Part shown: positions 6,936 through 13,778 of the stretch, one piece after another
Position numbering within the stretch: the first letter of the stretch is position 1
How the letters are laid out: the number at the start of each line of letters is the position of its first letter
Assembly (NCBI GenBank): GCA_947176055.1
Contig: CAMWPE010000036.1
Span: 1-13,778, forward strand
Source of the DNA: an uncultured Desulfovibrio sp.
GTDB taxonomy: Bacteria; Desulfobacterota; Desulfovibrionia; Desulfovibrionales; Desulfovibrionaceae
Direction of reading: 5' to 3'
DNA length: 13,778 bases
The notes under the pieces: model-generated
What the model was told of the DNA's origin: nothing
Database searches by the model: none
What the model saw: the letters and a program-made list of their open reading frames with translations, nothing else
Translations under genes and position numbers: made by a program

Positions 6936-6968
6936 AAAAACGCCCAGGCTTATTGCCCGGGCGTTTTT
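6936..6968 (-). terminator. Strong bidirectional terminator after flgE
   Basis: AAAAACGCCC (6936-6945) and GGGCGTTTTT (6959-6968) are perfectly complementary, and GGC/GCC extend the stem inward past one mismatch, leaving a TTATT loop. A-run and T-run flank the GC stem on either strand, so it works both ways. It lies 82 bases beyond the flgE stop and is the natural end of the fliK-flgD-flgE transcript. Confidence 0.9.
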
Positions 6969-7050
6969 CAAGCGGGGAGAATATCTTTGACCTGACAGAT
7001 CCGCCGGCGCTCCCGCCCCGCGCGGGGGCGCCGTTATCAGGAAGTTATTG

Positions 7051-8775
7051 TTATCTCTTCATGCCGATGACAGTCTCCAGCATGGTGTCAACCGTCGTGA
7101 TGCCTTTGGAGTTGGCCTGAAAGCCGCGCTGCGTGGTGATCATGTTCACGAATTCTCGGCTCATGTCAACGTTGGAGCCTTCAATGTTGTATGAGCGGGT
7201 TACGCCGAAGCCGTTGTCGCCCGCCACACCCTGGCGCGCTTCGCCGGATTCTTTCGTCGCGGCGTAGAGGTTTCCGCCTTCGCGGCGCAGACCCTGCTTG
7301 TTATGGAAATCGTACAGGGCGATCTGGTAGAGCGGAATGGTCTCGCCGTTGTCGTAATAGCCGTAAACTACGCCGTCGTTGGTGATGTTCGTGCCGCTCA
7401 ATACGCCGTAGGTGTAGCCGTTTTGAGTGGCGTCCTGCGTAACCGAGGAGCCGCTGATGGTCTTGCTCGATTCGGGATCGGCGTCCACGGAGCTGAACTT
7501 CGGTATATTAGCGTAAGCTATCTCATAGACGCCGTCGCCATCGAGATCCGTTCCGGCCAGATCCGCCATGGAGTTCATGTTATTGTTCAATTTCCAGTCG
7601 TTGGGATCGCCGCCCAGGTTGCGGATACCGAAGTTGATATCCGTAATGAAACCTTCGACCATGGGCGGATTGCCGCCGTCGTTTTCGCTCACGCTGTTGG
7701 CCAGAGGCTGACCCGTGAAGTTGGCGCAGAAAGTGGGCAAGCCGTTGCTGGAGAATTTCGTAGTCTGCCAGCTGCCCAGTTGCGTCGGATCCAGAGCGCA
7801 CTGGTTGTTCGTGGCCGGAGTATCCGTCGCGCCGTAGCTGTAGGCGGACTGGTTTACAAGGTTTCCGCCGGCGTCAAAGATCATCAGACCGGCCATGAGC
7901 ATACCGGCGGCCTGGGTATCCTGGAAGGATTTGGGATCCTGGGCCCAGGTATTGGTTTCCTTGTCGTATCCCACGCCGCCATAGGTGCGGTTGTCCTCGG
8001 AGGGATCCATGGTCACAATGTATTCGTACACGGTGTAGCCGGCCGGCAGTCCCTCAAACTGGTATTTGTCGGACTTGGTGGATACCTGGTCAAAATAAGT
8101 CGTCAATTCATGCGGAGTTCCAGCTTCGTCGTAAACCTTGATGGAAGAGCTGGTCGCGTAGGAATTGGTGGCCAAAGGCGGATTCTTCGTGCCATCCCAC
8201 TGATCAAACAGGGCCGTCAGGGGCTTGCTGGCCTCGGTCATGCGATCATAGCCGTCCATATTGGTCAGGCCCATGGTCATGCTGACGCTGGTCGTGCGTT
8301 GCGGTTGCAGATGCCAGGAGTCAAGCACGATGTCCTTGGGCGTGCCGGATCCCAGGTAAGGCGATTCGTTGGTCGTGTTTTCGCCCAGGTTGATGGAATC
8401 CTTCTTGAAAGAAATATTGCTTCTGCTGGAATCCACTTTCCAGCCCTGCAGGCGATAGCCTTCGGGGTTCTGCAACTGGCGGTCGGCGTTGAAATAGAAG
8501 TCGCCGGCGCGGGTGTAATACATCTGATCCGTATTGGGCTTGCGAACCTTGAAGAAACCTTCGCCGTCAATGGCTATGTCCGTGCCGGAGTTGGTGGTTT
8601 CCAGGGATCCCTGCGAAAAGTCTCCGATTACCGCGTAGGTGGAAACGCCGGCGCCTATCTGGGTGGGGCCGCTGGTGGAGCCGCCGTTTACATACAGATA
8701 ATCATTGAAATCCACGCGCTGACCCTTGAAACCGATGGTGCTGACGTTGGCTATATTGTTGCCCACCACGTTCAT
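7051..8775 (-). CDS. flgE: FlgE hook protein, main open frame (5' end cut off by an in-frame stop)
   Basis: 574 residues from ATG 8775; the canonical gene would be 594 plus one lost residue from ATG 8835. FlgE polymerises into the hook joining rod and filament, outside the cell. N-terminal MNVVGNNIANVSTIGFKGQR is the family block that normally begins near residue 21. Typical hook features follow: GDFSQGSLETT (51-61), AIDGEGFFKV (68-77) and YYTRAGDFYF. The C-terminal coiled-coil region FVNMITTQRGFQANSKGI ends in LETVIGMKR. A large variable part contains two cysteines (326 and 350 in this numbering) and an Asp-rich DLDGDGVYE (410-418), which resembles a calcium loop. The ATG at 8775 lacks a Shine-Dalgarno, so translation from it would need reinitiation. 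Without the first 20 residues the terminal D0 helix is incomplete. Family identity is certain, activity is not. Confidence 0.93.
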   Translation of the reverse strand: MNVVGNNIANVSTIGFKGQRVDFNDYLYVNGGSTSGPTQIGAGVSTYAVIGDFSQGSLETTNSGTDIAIDGEGFFKVRKPNTDQMYYTRAGDFYFNADRQLQNPEGYRLQGWKVDSSRSNISFKKDSINLGENTTNESPYLGSGTPKDIVLDSWHLQPQRTTSVSMTMGLTNMDGYDRMTEASKPLTALFDQWDGTKNPPLATNSYATSSSIKVYDEAGTPHELTTYFDQVSTKSDKYQFEGLPAGYTVYEYIVTMDPSEDNRTYGGVGYDKETNTWAQDPKSFQDTQAAGMLMAGLMIFDAGGNLVNQSAYSYGATDTPATNNQCALDPTQLGSWQTTKFSSNGLPTFCANFTGQPLANSVSENDGGNPPMVEGFITDINFGIRNLGGDPNDWKLNNNMNSMADLAGTDLDGDGVYEIAYANIPKFSSVDADPESSKTISGSSVTQDATQNGYTYGVLSGTNITNDGVVYGYYDNGETIPLYQIALYDFHNKQGLRREGGNLYAATKESGEARQGVAGDNGFGVTRSYNIEGSNVDMSREFVNMITTQRGFQANSKGITTVDTMLETVIGMKR

Positions 8776-8835
8776 TTTTTAGCCGTGAGCGAGTAAACCG
8801 GAAACGCTTGTCCACATGCTAGCTGAAAGACCCAT
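8776..8835 (-). pseudogene. flgE: Original 5' end of flgE, interrupted by TAA at codon 19
   Basis: ATG at 8835 is preceded by a strong GGAGGAAGTT site and encodes MGLSASMWTSVSGLLAHG, the classic FlgE N-terminus. It then meets TAA (8781-8779), followed in the same frame by AAA and the ATG at 8775. Hook proteins of this type continue HG-E-K-M, so GAA has become TAA by a single G to T change with no frameshift. The 18-codon head is therefore separated from the rest of the gene. I checked each base of codons 1-21 on the complementary strand. Confidence 0.88.
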
Positions 8836-8898
8836 AACTTCCTCCGAAAAAATTTCTTATTTTTGCGACGCGGGGAGTCGCTTCGTTATTGTTTTATA

Positions 8899-9777
8899 TT
8901 AGGCGGCTCCGTTGGCCGCGTCCTCGTTGCCAGTGTTTTCGGGATTTTCCGTGTCGCCTTCGGCTACGGAGCTGTCGCCCTCCGCTCCCGCGGAGCTGTC
9001 GCCCGCTTCCGTTGATCCCTCTCCGACTCCTCCTTCGGAGTCGTTCGAGCCTTCGTCGGGATTCAGGGGCGCGTTGGCGACGGTCTTCGGCAAGGTAACC
9101 TGACGGATATTTGACAGTTCAAGCAACTGGCCGCCGTCCATGCCGAGGTAAACGCTGCCATTCTGATTGACAAGGCCGGTAACCGTGGCGTCCACAACCT
9201 GATCCGACAGGACCGCTTCGCCGCTGGAGTTGAAAGCGGACAGAGTTACCGTATATACGCCGTCGTCCGCCGGGAGTCCGGCTCCATTCTTGCCATCCCA
9301 GTTGAACTCGAAAGTTACCCCGGCCTGCTTGCCGGCGAGATCTTCCGTATAAATAGTATTGCCGTTTCCGTCTTTTACGCTCAAGGTGCCCTTCGTCACA
9401 TTGTCGCCGAAAGCGTAGCGGAACGTACTGATGGTTGACACTCCCGTCGCGTCGGTAACCTTGCCTATGGTGTTGCCGGCGACGCTGACCTGCTTGCCAA
9501 TGTAGGAAGTGGCGTTGATGAGCGTCTGGTTGTTTGTTGCTTCCGTAAGTCCTTCCATGCTCTCGTTCATGTTCATCATCTGCTCGAGGCTGGAGAACTG
9601 GGCCATCTGGGAGATGAACTCCTTGTCGTCCATCGGATTGAGCGGATCCTGATACTTGAACTGGGTGACCAAAAGCAACATGAAGGAATCTTTATCCAGA
9701 GTGCTGCCAGTCTGCTTGGACAGCGCCTGATTGAATTCGTTATTTGTCTGGGTTATCGCTTGGGTTATGGCGGACAT
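8899..9777 (-). CDS. flgD: FlgD hook-capping (scaffold) protein
   Basis: 292 residues. FlgD is exported and sits at the growing hook tip, where it guides FlgE assembly, and is then discarded. The N-terminal domain has the signature DKDSFMLLLVTQFKYQDPLNPMD (28-50) followed by FISQMAQFSSLEQM (54-67). The middle (about 90-230) has the Ig-like/tudor-like region, including FEFNWDGKNGAGLPADDGVYTV (157-177). After about residue 237 comes a ~55-residue tail made almost only of G, E, S, D, N and A, which is not part of the usual ~220-240-residue protein. ATG at 9777 follows GGAG with nine bases between, 20 bases after the fliK stop. It precedes flgE by 63 bases in the same operon. Identity is secure. 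Confidence 0.96.
   Translation of the reverse strand: MSAITQAITQTNNEFNQALSKQTGSTLDKDSFMLLLVTQFKYQDPLNPMDDKEFISQMAQFSSLEQMMNMNESMEGLTEATNNQTLINATSYIGKQVSVAGNTIGKVTDATGVSTISTFRYAFGDNVTKGTLSVKDGNGNTIYTEDLAGKQAGVTFEFNWDGKNGAGLPADDGVYTVTLSAFNSSGEAVLSDQVVDATVTGLVNQNGSVYLGMDGGQLLELSNIRQVTLPKTVANAPLNPDEGSNDSEGGVGEGSTEAGDSSAGAEGDSSVAEGDTENPENTGNEDAANGAA
8968..9004. repeat. Short tandem-like repeat in the flgD tail
   Basis: GGAGCTGTCGCCC occurs at 8968-8980 and again at 8992-9004, a 24-base period that encodes eight-residue near-repeats (GDSSAGAE / GDSSVAEG) in the acidic tail of FlgD. This suggests the tail grew by local duplication. Confidence 0.6.
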
Positions 9778-9797
9778 TTTATTTCTCTCCGTATTGA

Positions 9798-11561
9798 CTA
9801 GGCTATGACATGCAGGGCGGCGCCCGCGTATCTCGCCGTTCGCCCTAAATCATGCATACTTTGTGCCAATCCGGCATCGGAAATATTTTCCCCGTTGCCG
9901 CGCAAAGCCGCCAGATTGCGAATGCGCGCCATTTCCTGCCTGCGGGCGTCATGTTCCCGTCGGGCGTTGTGATCGCCCAGATTCAGGAAAGCGTCCTGGA
10001 AATTTTCTCTGTTGTCCTGAAGTTGCACTTCCAGCTTGTCCACCTTGATGCCCTGCTCTTCGAGGCTGACGCGCACCGTTTCTAGCTGACGCTGGATCAT
10101 TTCCGCCGTCTCTGTCCTTTCCGAACGGATCTGGGCTGTCAGTTCGCCGTTGCGGGCCACAAGGGAGATGGTGATATTGCCCAGCTCGGCGGGATGCAAC
10201 TGTAGATCAAGGCGCGTGGATCCGTCGCGCATGGCCGTAAGCAGGCCCTGCTCGACCTGTCCGGCCAGATGAGCTGGCAGATTCGGGATTCTTTGCTCGA
10301 TATTCGCGAGATTCTCGGCTCCGGCCTGGCCTTCGAACATGCTGGTCGCCGCGAAATTAATCTGCTGAATGGGAGCCTGGGCCTTCGTTTCGATTTTGCC
10401 AAGCAACGCGCCCCAGCCATTGTCGCCCTTTTTATCGAACAATTCGCCGGCGCCGGACTCGTCCCCGTCTTCCGCGAACTGTCTCGCGACCGTTTCCTTG
10501 AGGTTTTCGCGAACCGCCACCCTGGGGTCGGCGTCGCCGTCTTGGCGGATTTCGGCGTTGGCCGTCTTGTTCATGGAATCTTTGTTGATCCTGGCGAGGA
10601 TTTCCCCGGGTTTTTCCGCTTCGCCTGATTTAACCGTTTCGCCGGTTACCGTGTCATCGATGGTTTTGCGGCTGTTCTCCTGCACGGTTTTGTCAATCAA
10701 AATCCGGCTCTGCGCGATCCTCCGATCCTCCAGCTGGGCCGCGGCCTGTTCCTTTTCCATGCGGGCCCGGGCCTTGGAGATCATGGGCTTCAGCGTTTTG
10801 TCAAGGGCGTCGGCAAGTTTTTGAGCCTGCGCCGCGTCGTCCATAATCTGCGATTTTGCCGGATTCAGGAGCTGATCAAATTGAGCGCCGTTGAGAGACA
10901 GACTGGATGCGCCTCCCAAATTGTCAACAAGACTCTGGATGGTAGATTGATTAAGTCCCATGCCGCGGCCAAGCGCGACAAGAGCGTCCGCGTCGACATC
11001 CAGTGTGTCGGCGGATCCCATCTTGCCTAGCGCGTCCTGAAGTAAATCCATGGCGTCGCCGCTCCGGCCTTCGCGCATGAAGTCCAGAACGCTGGTCGCC
11101 AAACTGCCCGAGGGATCAATCTGGCCCAGAAGAGCCGTTATAGTATGCTCGTCTTGCTCGGTCAGGGAATATTGATTCTGCCCGCCCATGAGACTGGCCA
11201 TGACCTGCGCGAGAGTCGCTCCGTCCGGCTGATCCGCGAGGACGTCGAACTGCTTCAGGCTGGCTTCGGGCGCGCCTTCCTTTATTAGTTGGCGGCGCAA
11301 TTCCAGAAGCTCGTTTTTGGAGAAACATACTTCGCTTAATGTATATGTTACGCCGTCGGTCGTATGACGAGTGTACGGACTCTCGACCAGCGGTCCGGCG
11401 GAAGCGTCGTTCAGGGCCGAAGACGCGGAGACATTGTCGCCGTCGCGAACCGCGCCGAGGGCGTCTTCCATGGCGGACATGAACTTTTCGCCCTTGCCGC
11501 TATTCATGGGAGCGAACACCCCGGCTCCGTCAAACGCGTCGCTTACAGGAAAAAATTGCAT
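9798..11561 (-). CDS. fliK: FliK hook-length control protein
   Basis: 587 residues from ATG 11561. FliK is secreted during hook growth, measures its length and switches the export gate from hook to filament substrates. The C-terminal Flg_hook domain (about 420-520) is recognisable: LAGQVEQGLLTAMRDGSTRL, then LQLHPAELGNITISL, the family core, then a coiled stretch ending GIKVDKLEVQLQ. The long N-terminal and central parts are divergent and rich in A, D, Q and E, as expected of the ruler region. The start at 11561 has AAGGAG seven bases upstream; an alternative ATG 14 codons earlier lies before this site and inside the promoter region, so it is rejected. It is first in the fliK-flgD-flgE operon behind a sigma-54 promoter. 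Stop is TAG. Confidence 0.93.
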   Translation of the reverse strand: MQFFPVSDAFDGAGVFAPMNSGKGEKFMSAMEDALGAVRDGDNVSASSALNDASAGPLVESPYTRHTTDGVTYTLSEVCFSKNELLELRRQLIKEGAPEASLKQFDVLADQPDGATLAQVMASLMGGQNQYSLTEQDEHTITALLGQIDPSGSLATSVLDFMREGRSGDAMDLLQDALGKMGSADTLDVDADALVALGRGMGLNQSTIQSLVDNLGGASSLSLNGAQFDQLLNPAKSQIMDDAAQAQKLADALDKTLKPMISKARARMEKEQAAAQLEDRRIAQSRILIDKTVQENSRKTIDDTVTGETVKSGEAEKPGEILARINKDSMNKTANAEIRQDGDADPRVAVRENLKETVARQFAEDGDESGAGELFDKKGDNGWGALLGKIETKAQAPIQQINFAATSMFEGQAGAENLANIEQRIPNLPAHLAGQVEQGLLTAMRDGSTRLDLQLHPAELGNITISLVARNGELTAQIRSERTETAEMIQRQLETVRVSLEEQGIKVDKLEVQLQDNRENFQDAFLNLGDHNARREHDARRQEMARIRNLAALRGNGENISDAGLAQSMHDLGRTARYAGAALHVIA

Positions 11562-11586
11562 GATACACTCCTTGCGCGATTTTCTT

Positions 11587-11602
11587 TTCAAGGAGCGTGC
11601 CA
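11587..11602 (-). promoter_or_regulatory. Sigma-54 (-24/-12) promoter of the fliK-flgD-flgE operon
   Basis: On the minus strand TTTTGGCACG (-24 box complete, TGGCACG at 11602-11596), four bases, then TTGAA (11591-11587), where consensus is TTGCA/T. The -24 half is perfect and the -12 half has one change in the GC pair. The predicted start is near 11576, with AAGGAG (11573-11568) and the fliK ATG close behind. GGCAAATATTT at 11627-11637 loosely resembles the motifs upstream of the flagellin promoter. Confidence 0.72.
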
Positions 11603-11666
11603 AAACGCGCGGATCGGTTAACAGCGGGCAAATATTTATTAAAATTTGATAAAAACTGGCGGAGGA

Positions 11667-13028
11667 CTAAAGGCGGGCGGGAGTGGCCGCGAGAAATCCG
11701 TCGATGCGCTCAATTAGAGCGAGACTCTGGCGGAAGGCTGACGGAGAATACGATTCGTTCTGCAAATACATATGGATAAAACCGGCGAACAAACGGGAAT
11801 GAGCGGGCCGGCGACGCCAGAAATTATCGTCCGGCTCGCGGGAAAATTTCGTCGCCAGCGCGAGATCGGCGAGCATGTCTTTCAGCGATAAGCGGACGCC
11901 TTTCGCGAGGGCGTCGCTTAACCCCGGGGAGGCAGGCGGATCCATCTTTTTCGCGCCCGCGAGATCCAGAAAGGCGGCGCGCCAGAAATTGTCGAGCTCC
12001 GAAGCGACGGTAAGCGGTTTTTTCAGGGCGAGCGCGCCGGTTTCCGGCTCGAGTTCCATTGTCGCGAGCCGCAACCCGCCTCGCGCCGGGGGCGACGTCG
12101 CTCCGCGCAGCGTTTCGTCCGCGAGAGCGGCGATCGCCGCGCCGGTGAAGGATTTTTTACAATAGACCTTACCTCGATGGCATTGCCAGCAACCGTAACA
12201 GGACATGGCGGCCGAGACTACCAGTTGGCCGGGGGAGCCGGGTCCGGTCTCCGCGGCGTTTACATTGCCCATGGAGAGATTCAGAACTGGCGTTCCCAGC
12301 CAGTTGGCGAGATGCATTGGACCCGTGTCCGGCGTGACAAACAGATCCAGCGACTTCAGGATATTGGCAAGCTGCGCTATGGAGGTCTTGCCGGCGAAAT
12401 TGAGAACCGGAAAGGGCAGGGCGCGGGCGATAGCCTCCCCTGTTTCTTTTTCGGCCGCGCCCCCCAGGATAATGGGCGCGCGGCCTCTTGTTTTCAGACG
12501 ACGGATCAGATCCGTCCAAAACGGAGCTTCGGGACGTTTTGCCGCCTCGCTCGCGCCAATGAAAAGCCCGATTTTGCCGGAACCCGCTTTTACGCGCGAA
12601 GGCGGCGTTCGCCTGATCAGGGGGAAACTTTCGTCCAGCCTATATAGATCTGACCAATGGAAGGTATTGTGGCGGTTATTCTGCGTGAGAGCCGCTCGAT
12701 ATAGATGCCAGAAGCCGTTTACGATCAACCCCCGCTCCGAACGGATATAGCCGAATTTTTTTTCCGCTTTGGCTTTTCCGGCAAATATGGCCGCTTCCGG
12801 GGACGAACTTAAATTATGAATTGAAGAGAACTCGATGCCCGCGAGTTTGGGCAGGGAGGTCGATGGCAGGAATGAGGCTCCAGGCAGGAAAGGGGCCAGT
12901 TCCTCGTAAAATCCGGGCGAGGCTACCGCCATGACCGGCGCTCCGGTAGCCAGGAGATCCGCGATCAATGGAAAAGACAAAATGACGTCGCCCAGGCGGT
13001 GTGTCTGGATAACAAGAGCCGGTTTCAT
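11667..13028 (-). CDS. Glycosyltransferase family 9 (heptosyltransferase-like) with C-terminal extension
   Basis: 453 residues. The N-terminus VIQTHRLGDVILSFPLIADL (6-25) and the nucleotide-sugar binding block LFVTPDTGPMHLANWLGTPVLNL (229-251) are hallmarks of the ADP-heptose:LPS heptosyltransferase family, with the second Rossmann fold starting near 152 (KIGLFIGAS). A CxxCxxC...C cluster (277-290) is typical of this family near the end of the catalytic part. About 130 residues beyond ~320 have no counterpart I recognise. ATG 13028 overlaps the upstream stop as ATGA, so the gene is coupled to the CgeB-like gene. The fliK operon begins about 100 bases after it, which points to flagellin or surface glycan modification. 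Acceptor and donor sugar are unknown. The enzyme would act at the inner face of the membrane. Confidence 0.87.
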   Translation of the reverse strand: MKPALVIQTHRLGDVILSFPLIADLLATGAPVMAVASPGFYEELAPFLPGASFLPSTSLPKLAGIEFSSIHNLSSSPEAAIFAGKAKAEKKFGYIRSERGLIVNGFWHLYRAALTQNNRHNTFHWSDLYRLDESFPLIRRTPPSRVKAGSGKIGLFIGASEAAKRPEAPFWTDLIRRLKTRGRAPIILGGAAEKETGEAIARALPFPVLNFAGKTSIAQLANILKSLDLFVTPDTGPMHLANWLGTPVLNLSMGNVNAAETGPGSPGQLVVSAAMSCYGCWQCHRGKVYCKKSFTGAAIAALADETLRGATSPPARGGLRLATMELEPETGALALKKPLTVASELDNFWRAAFLDLAGAKKMDPPASPGLSDALAKGVRLSLKDMLADLALATKFSREPDDNFWRRRPAHSRLFAGFIHMYLQNESYSPSAFRQSLALIERIDGFLAATPARL

Positions 13029-13777
13029 CGAGCGACGGGCGTCCCGTATATCCTGGACATCTCCTCAAGCATTGTTTGCACGCGATGCTTCCATTGATGC
13101 TGGGCCAGCACCCGGGCCCTGGCCTTTTTTACGATCTTTTTGCGCTCATCCGGATGGGCGAGATAATATGCGACCTTATCCTGAATTTCATCCGGATCGG
13201 AATAACAGGCGATTTCGTCTTCTTCGAACAGATTGGCGATTTGCGGGCGCCAGTCGGAAAGCACGAAAGCTCCCGCCGCCGGCGCGTCGAAAACCCGCTG
13301 ATTCACCGCTCCTTTCATCTGCTTGGACGTGCAGTTGAAATTAATCGCGGAATTGCCGTAAAAGCCGGGCAGACCTGTATAGTAGCTCACCGGTTCCATA
13401 TAGCGCGGCTGAAGGGGCTCGCGCCGAAACTCGCCCCGCCAGCCCTCGTCGCCGACGATAAGCGGCTTGAAAGGCAAAAGCCTCCGGACGCAGTCGTTGC
13501 GATAGAGCCGCGTGGCCTGCCAGGTCATGGCAGTTTCGTAAGCCAGGCGCGCTTCGTTGTCAGGAAGATTCATGTAATCCGCGTAAACGGCTGGAAATTT
13601 TTCCTTGAGAAAACGCGCGATATCCCTTTCCTCGGAGCTGGAAAAGGCGGCGGAAACTTCCGGAAAAGCCAGCAGAAGAGGCTTCGGGAATCGGCCTTTT
13701 TTCAGACGGGCTCCGACCTTGTGAACCATGGAATTGCCAACGAAGGACACGTCGGCCTTAAAGGCCGGATTTCTGGA
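13025..13777 (-). CDS. CgeB-like glycosyltransferase (Glyco_trans_1_2 type), 5' end outside window
   Basis: At least 251 residues are visible; the frame continues beyond the right edge (SRNPAFKADVSFVGNSM), so the GTG at 13750 is not the real start. The C-terminal half has the family pattern FNCTSKQMKGAVNQRVFDAPAAGAF, then LSDWRPQIANLFEEDEIACYSDPDEI. A terminal helix region KVAYYLAHPDERKKI follows, with ARVLAQHQWKHRV, as in GT-B enzymes related to CgeB. Such genes often stand with flagellin or surface polysaccharide loci. It overlaps the GT9 gene by four bases, so the two are co-translated and probably act in one pathway. Donor, acceptor and N-terminal domain cannot be judged from this part. 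Confidence 0.86.
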   Translation of the reverse strand, partial: SRNPAFKADVSFVGNSMVHKVGARLKKGRFPKPLLLAFPEVSAAFSSSEERDIARFLKEKFPAVYADYMNLPDNEARLAYETAMTWQATRLYRNDCVRRLLPFKPLIVGDEGWRGEFRREPLQPRYMEPVSYYTGLPGFYGNSAINFNCTSKQMKGAVNQRVFDAPAAGAFVLSDWRPQIANLFEEDEIACYSDPDEIQDKVAYYLAHPDERKKIVKKARARVLAQHQWKHRVQTMLEEMSRIYGTPVAR

Positions 13778-13778
13778 T

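Noticed and set aside
8776..8781. TAA in flgE read as a sense codon (recoded genetic code)
   Set aside because: TAA ends other genes in the window correctly (the regulator, the small protein, flgD, flgE itself), so a recoded stop is not supported.
7303..8796. 497-residue open frame on the plus strand opposite flgE
   Set aside because: It is antisense to a clear hook gene, has no family likeness or ribosome binding site, and its hydrophobic Val/Gly/Ala composition is the usual shadow of the codon pattern on the other strand.
9798..11603. FliK start at 11603
   Set aside because: It falls inside the -24 promoter box and before the AAGGAG site; 11561 fits the ribosome binding site.
13748..13750. 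GTG at 13750 as the start of the CgeB-like gene
   Set aside because: The frame stays open to the window edge and the residues before it fit the family (KADVSFVGNSM), so the gene simply continues outside.
1..13778. CRISPR array, tRNA or rRNA gene, insertion sequence or prophage
   Set aside because: No regularly spaced repeats, tRNA-like cloverleaf, rRNA segments, transposase or integrase were seen on either strand.

Overview
The window looks like a chromosomal flagellar region of a Desulfovibrio-like (Desulfovibrionales) bacterium. Three things suggest this: the FliI, flagellin and FlgE sequences have the flavour I know from that group; sigma-54 type (-24/-12) promoters precede the flagellar genes; and a heptosyltransferase-like protein and a CgeB-like glycosyltransferase sit beside the hook genes. 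This assignment rests on recognising protein families, not on a search. Base composition is moderately GC-rich, and TAA, TAG and TGA are all used as ordinary stops.

Layout. (1) 1-1903, plus strand: the tail of a probable fliH, overlapping fliI (flagellar export ATPase) by ATGA. No fliJ follows. (2) 2012-3894, minus strand: a GAF/AAA+/HTH sigma-54 activator, preceded by a small conserved-looking protein with its own strong terminator. (3) 4006-4728, plus strand: rnc (RNase III), divergent from the small protein. (4) 4892-5833, minus strand: a flagellin gene with a very good -24/-12 promoter and three repeated inverted motifs upstream that look like activator sites. (5) About 5.9-7.05 kb: roughly 1.1 kb without a recognisable gene, ending in a strong terminator. 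(6) 7051-11561, minus strand: a hook operon in the order fliK-flgD-flgE, with a second -24/-12 promoter ahead of fliK. (7) 11667 to the window end, minus strand: two translationally coupled glycosyltransferase genes, the upstream one cut by the window edge.

How the parts fit: FliH/FliI power export, FlgD/FlgE/FliK build and measure the hook, and flagellin forms the filament. The glycosyltransferases are candidates for modifying flagellin or a surface glycan. Both flagellar transcripts carry sigma-54 promoters, and a sigma-54 activator is encoded in the window, but nothing in the sequence proves that this activator drives them.

The most striking observation is that flgE is interrupted at codon 19 by an in-frame TAA where family members have a glutamate. 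The canonical ribosome binding site and start (8835) and the first 18 codons are intact, and an in-frame ATG lies two codons after the stop. Either the hook gene is switched off or inactivated, or it is made without its N-terminal helix by reinitiation, or the base is an error or a strain variant. Other points worth checking are the putative enhancer array before the flagellin gene, a cysteine in the flagellin, an insertion in FliI, a terminator placed just before the start of the regulator gene, and a Sm-like signature in the small protein.
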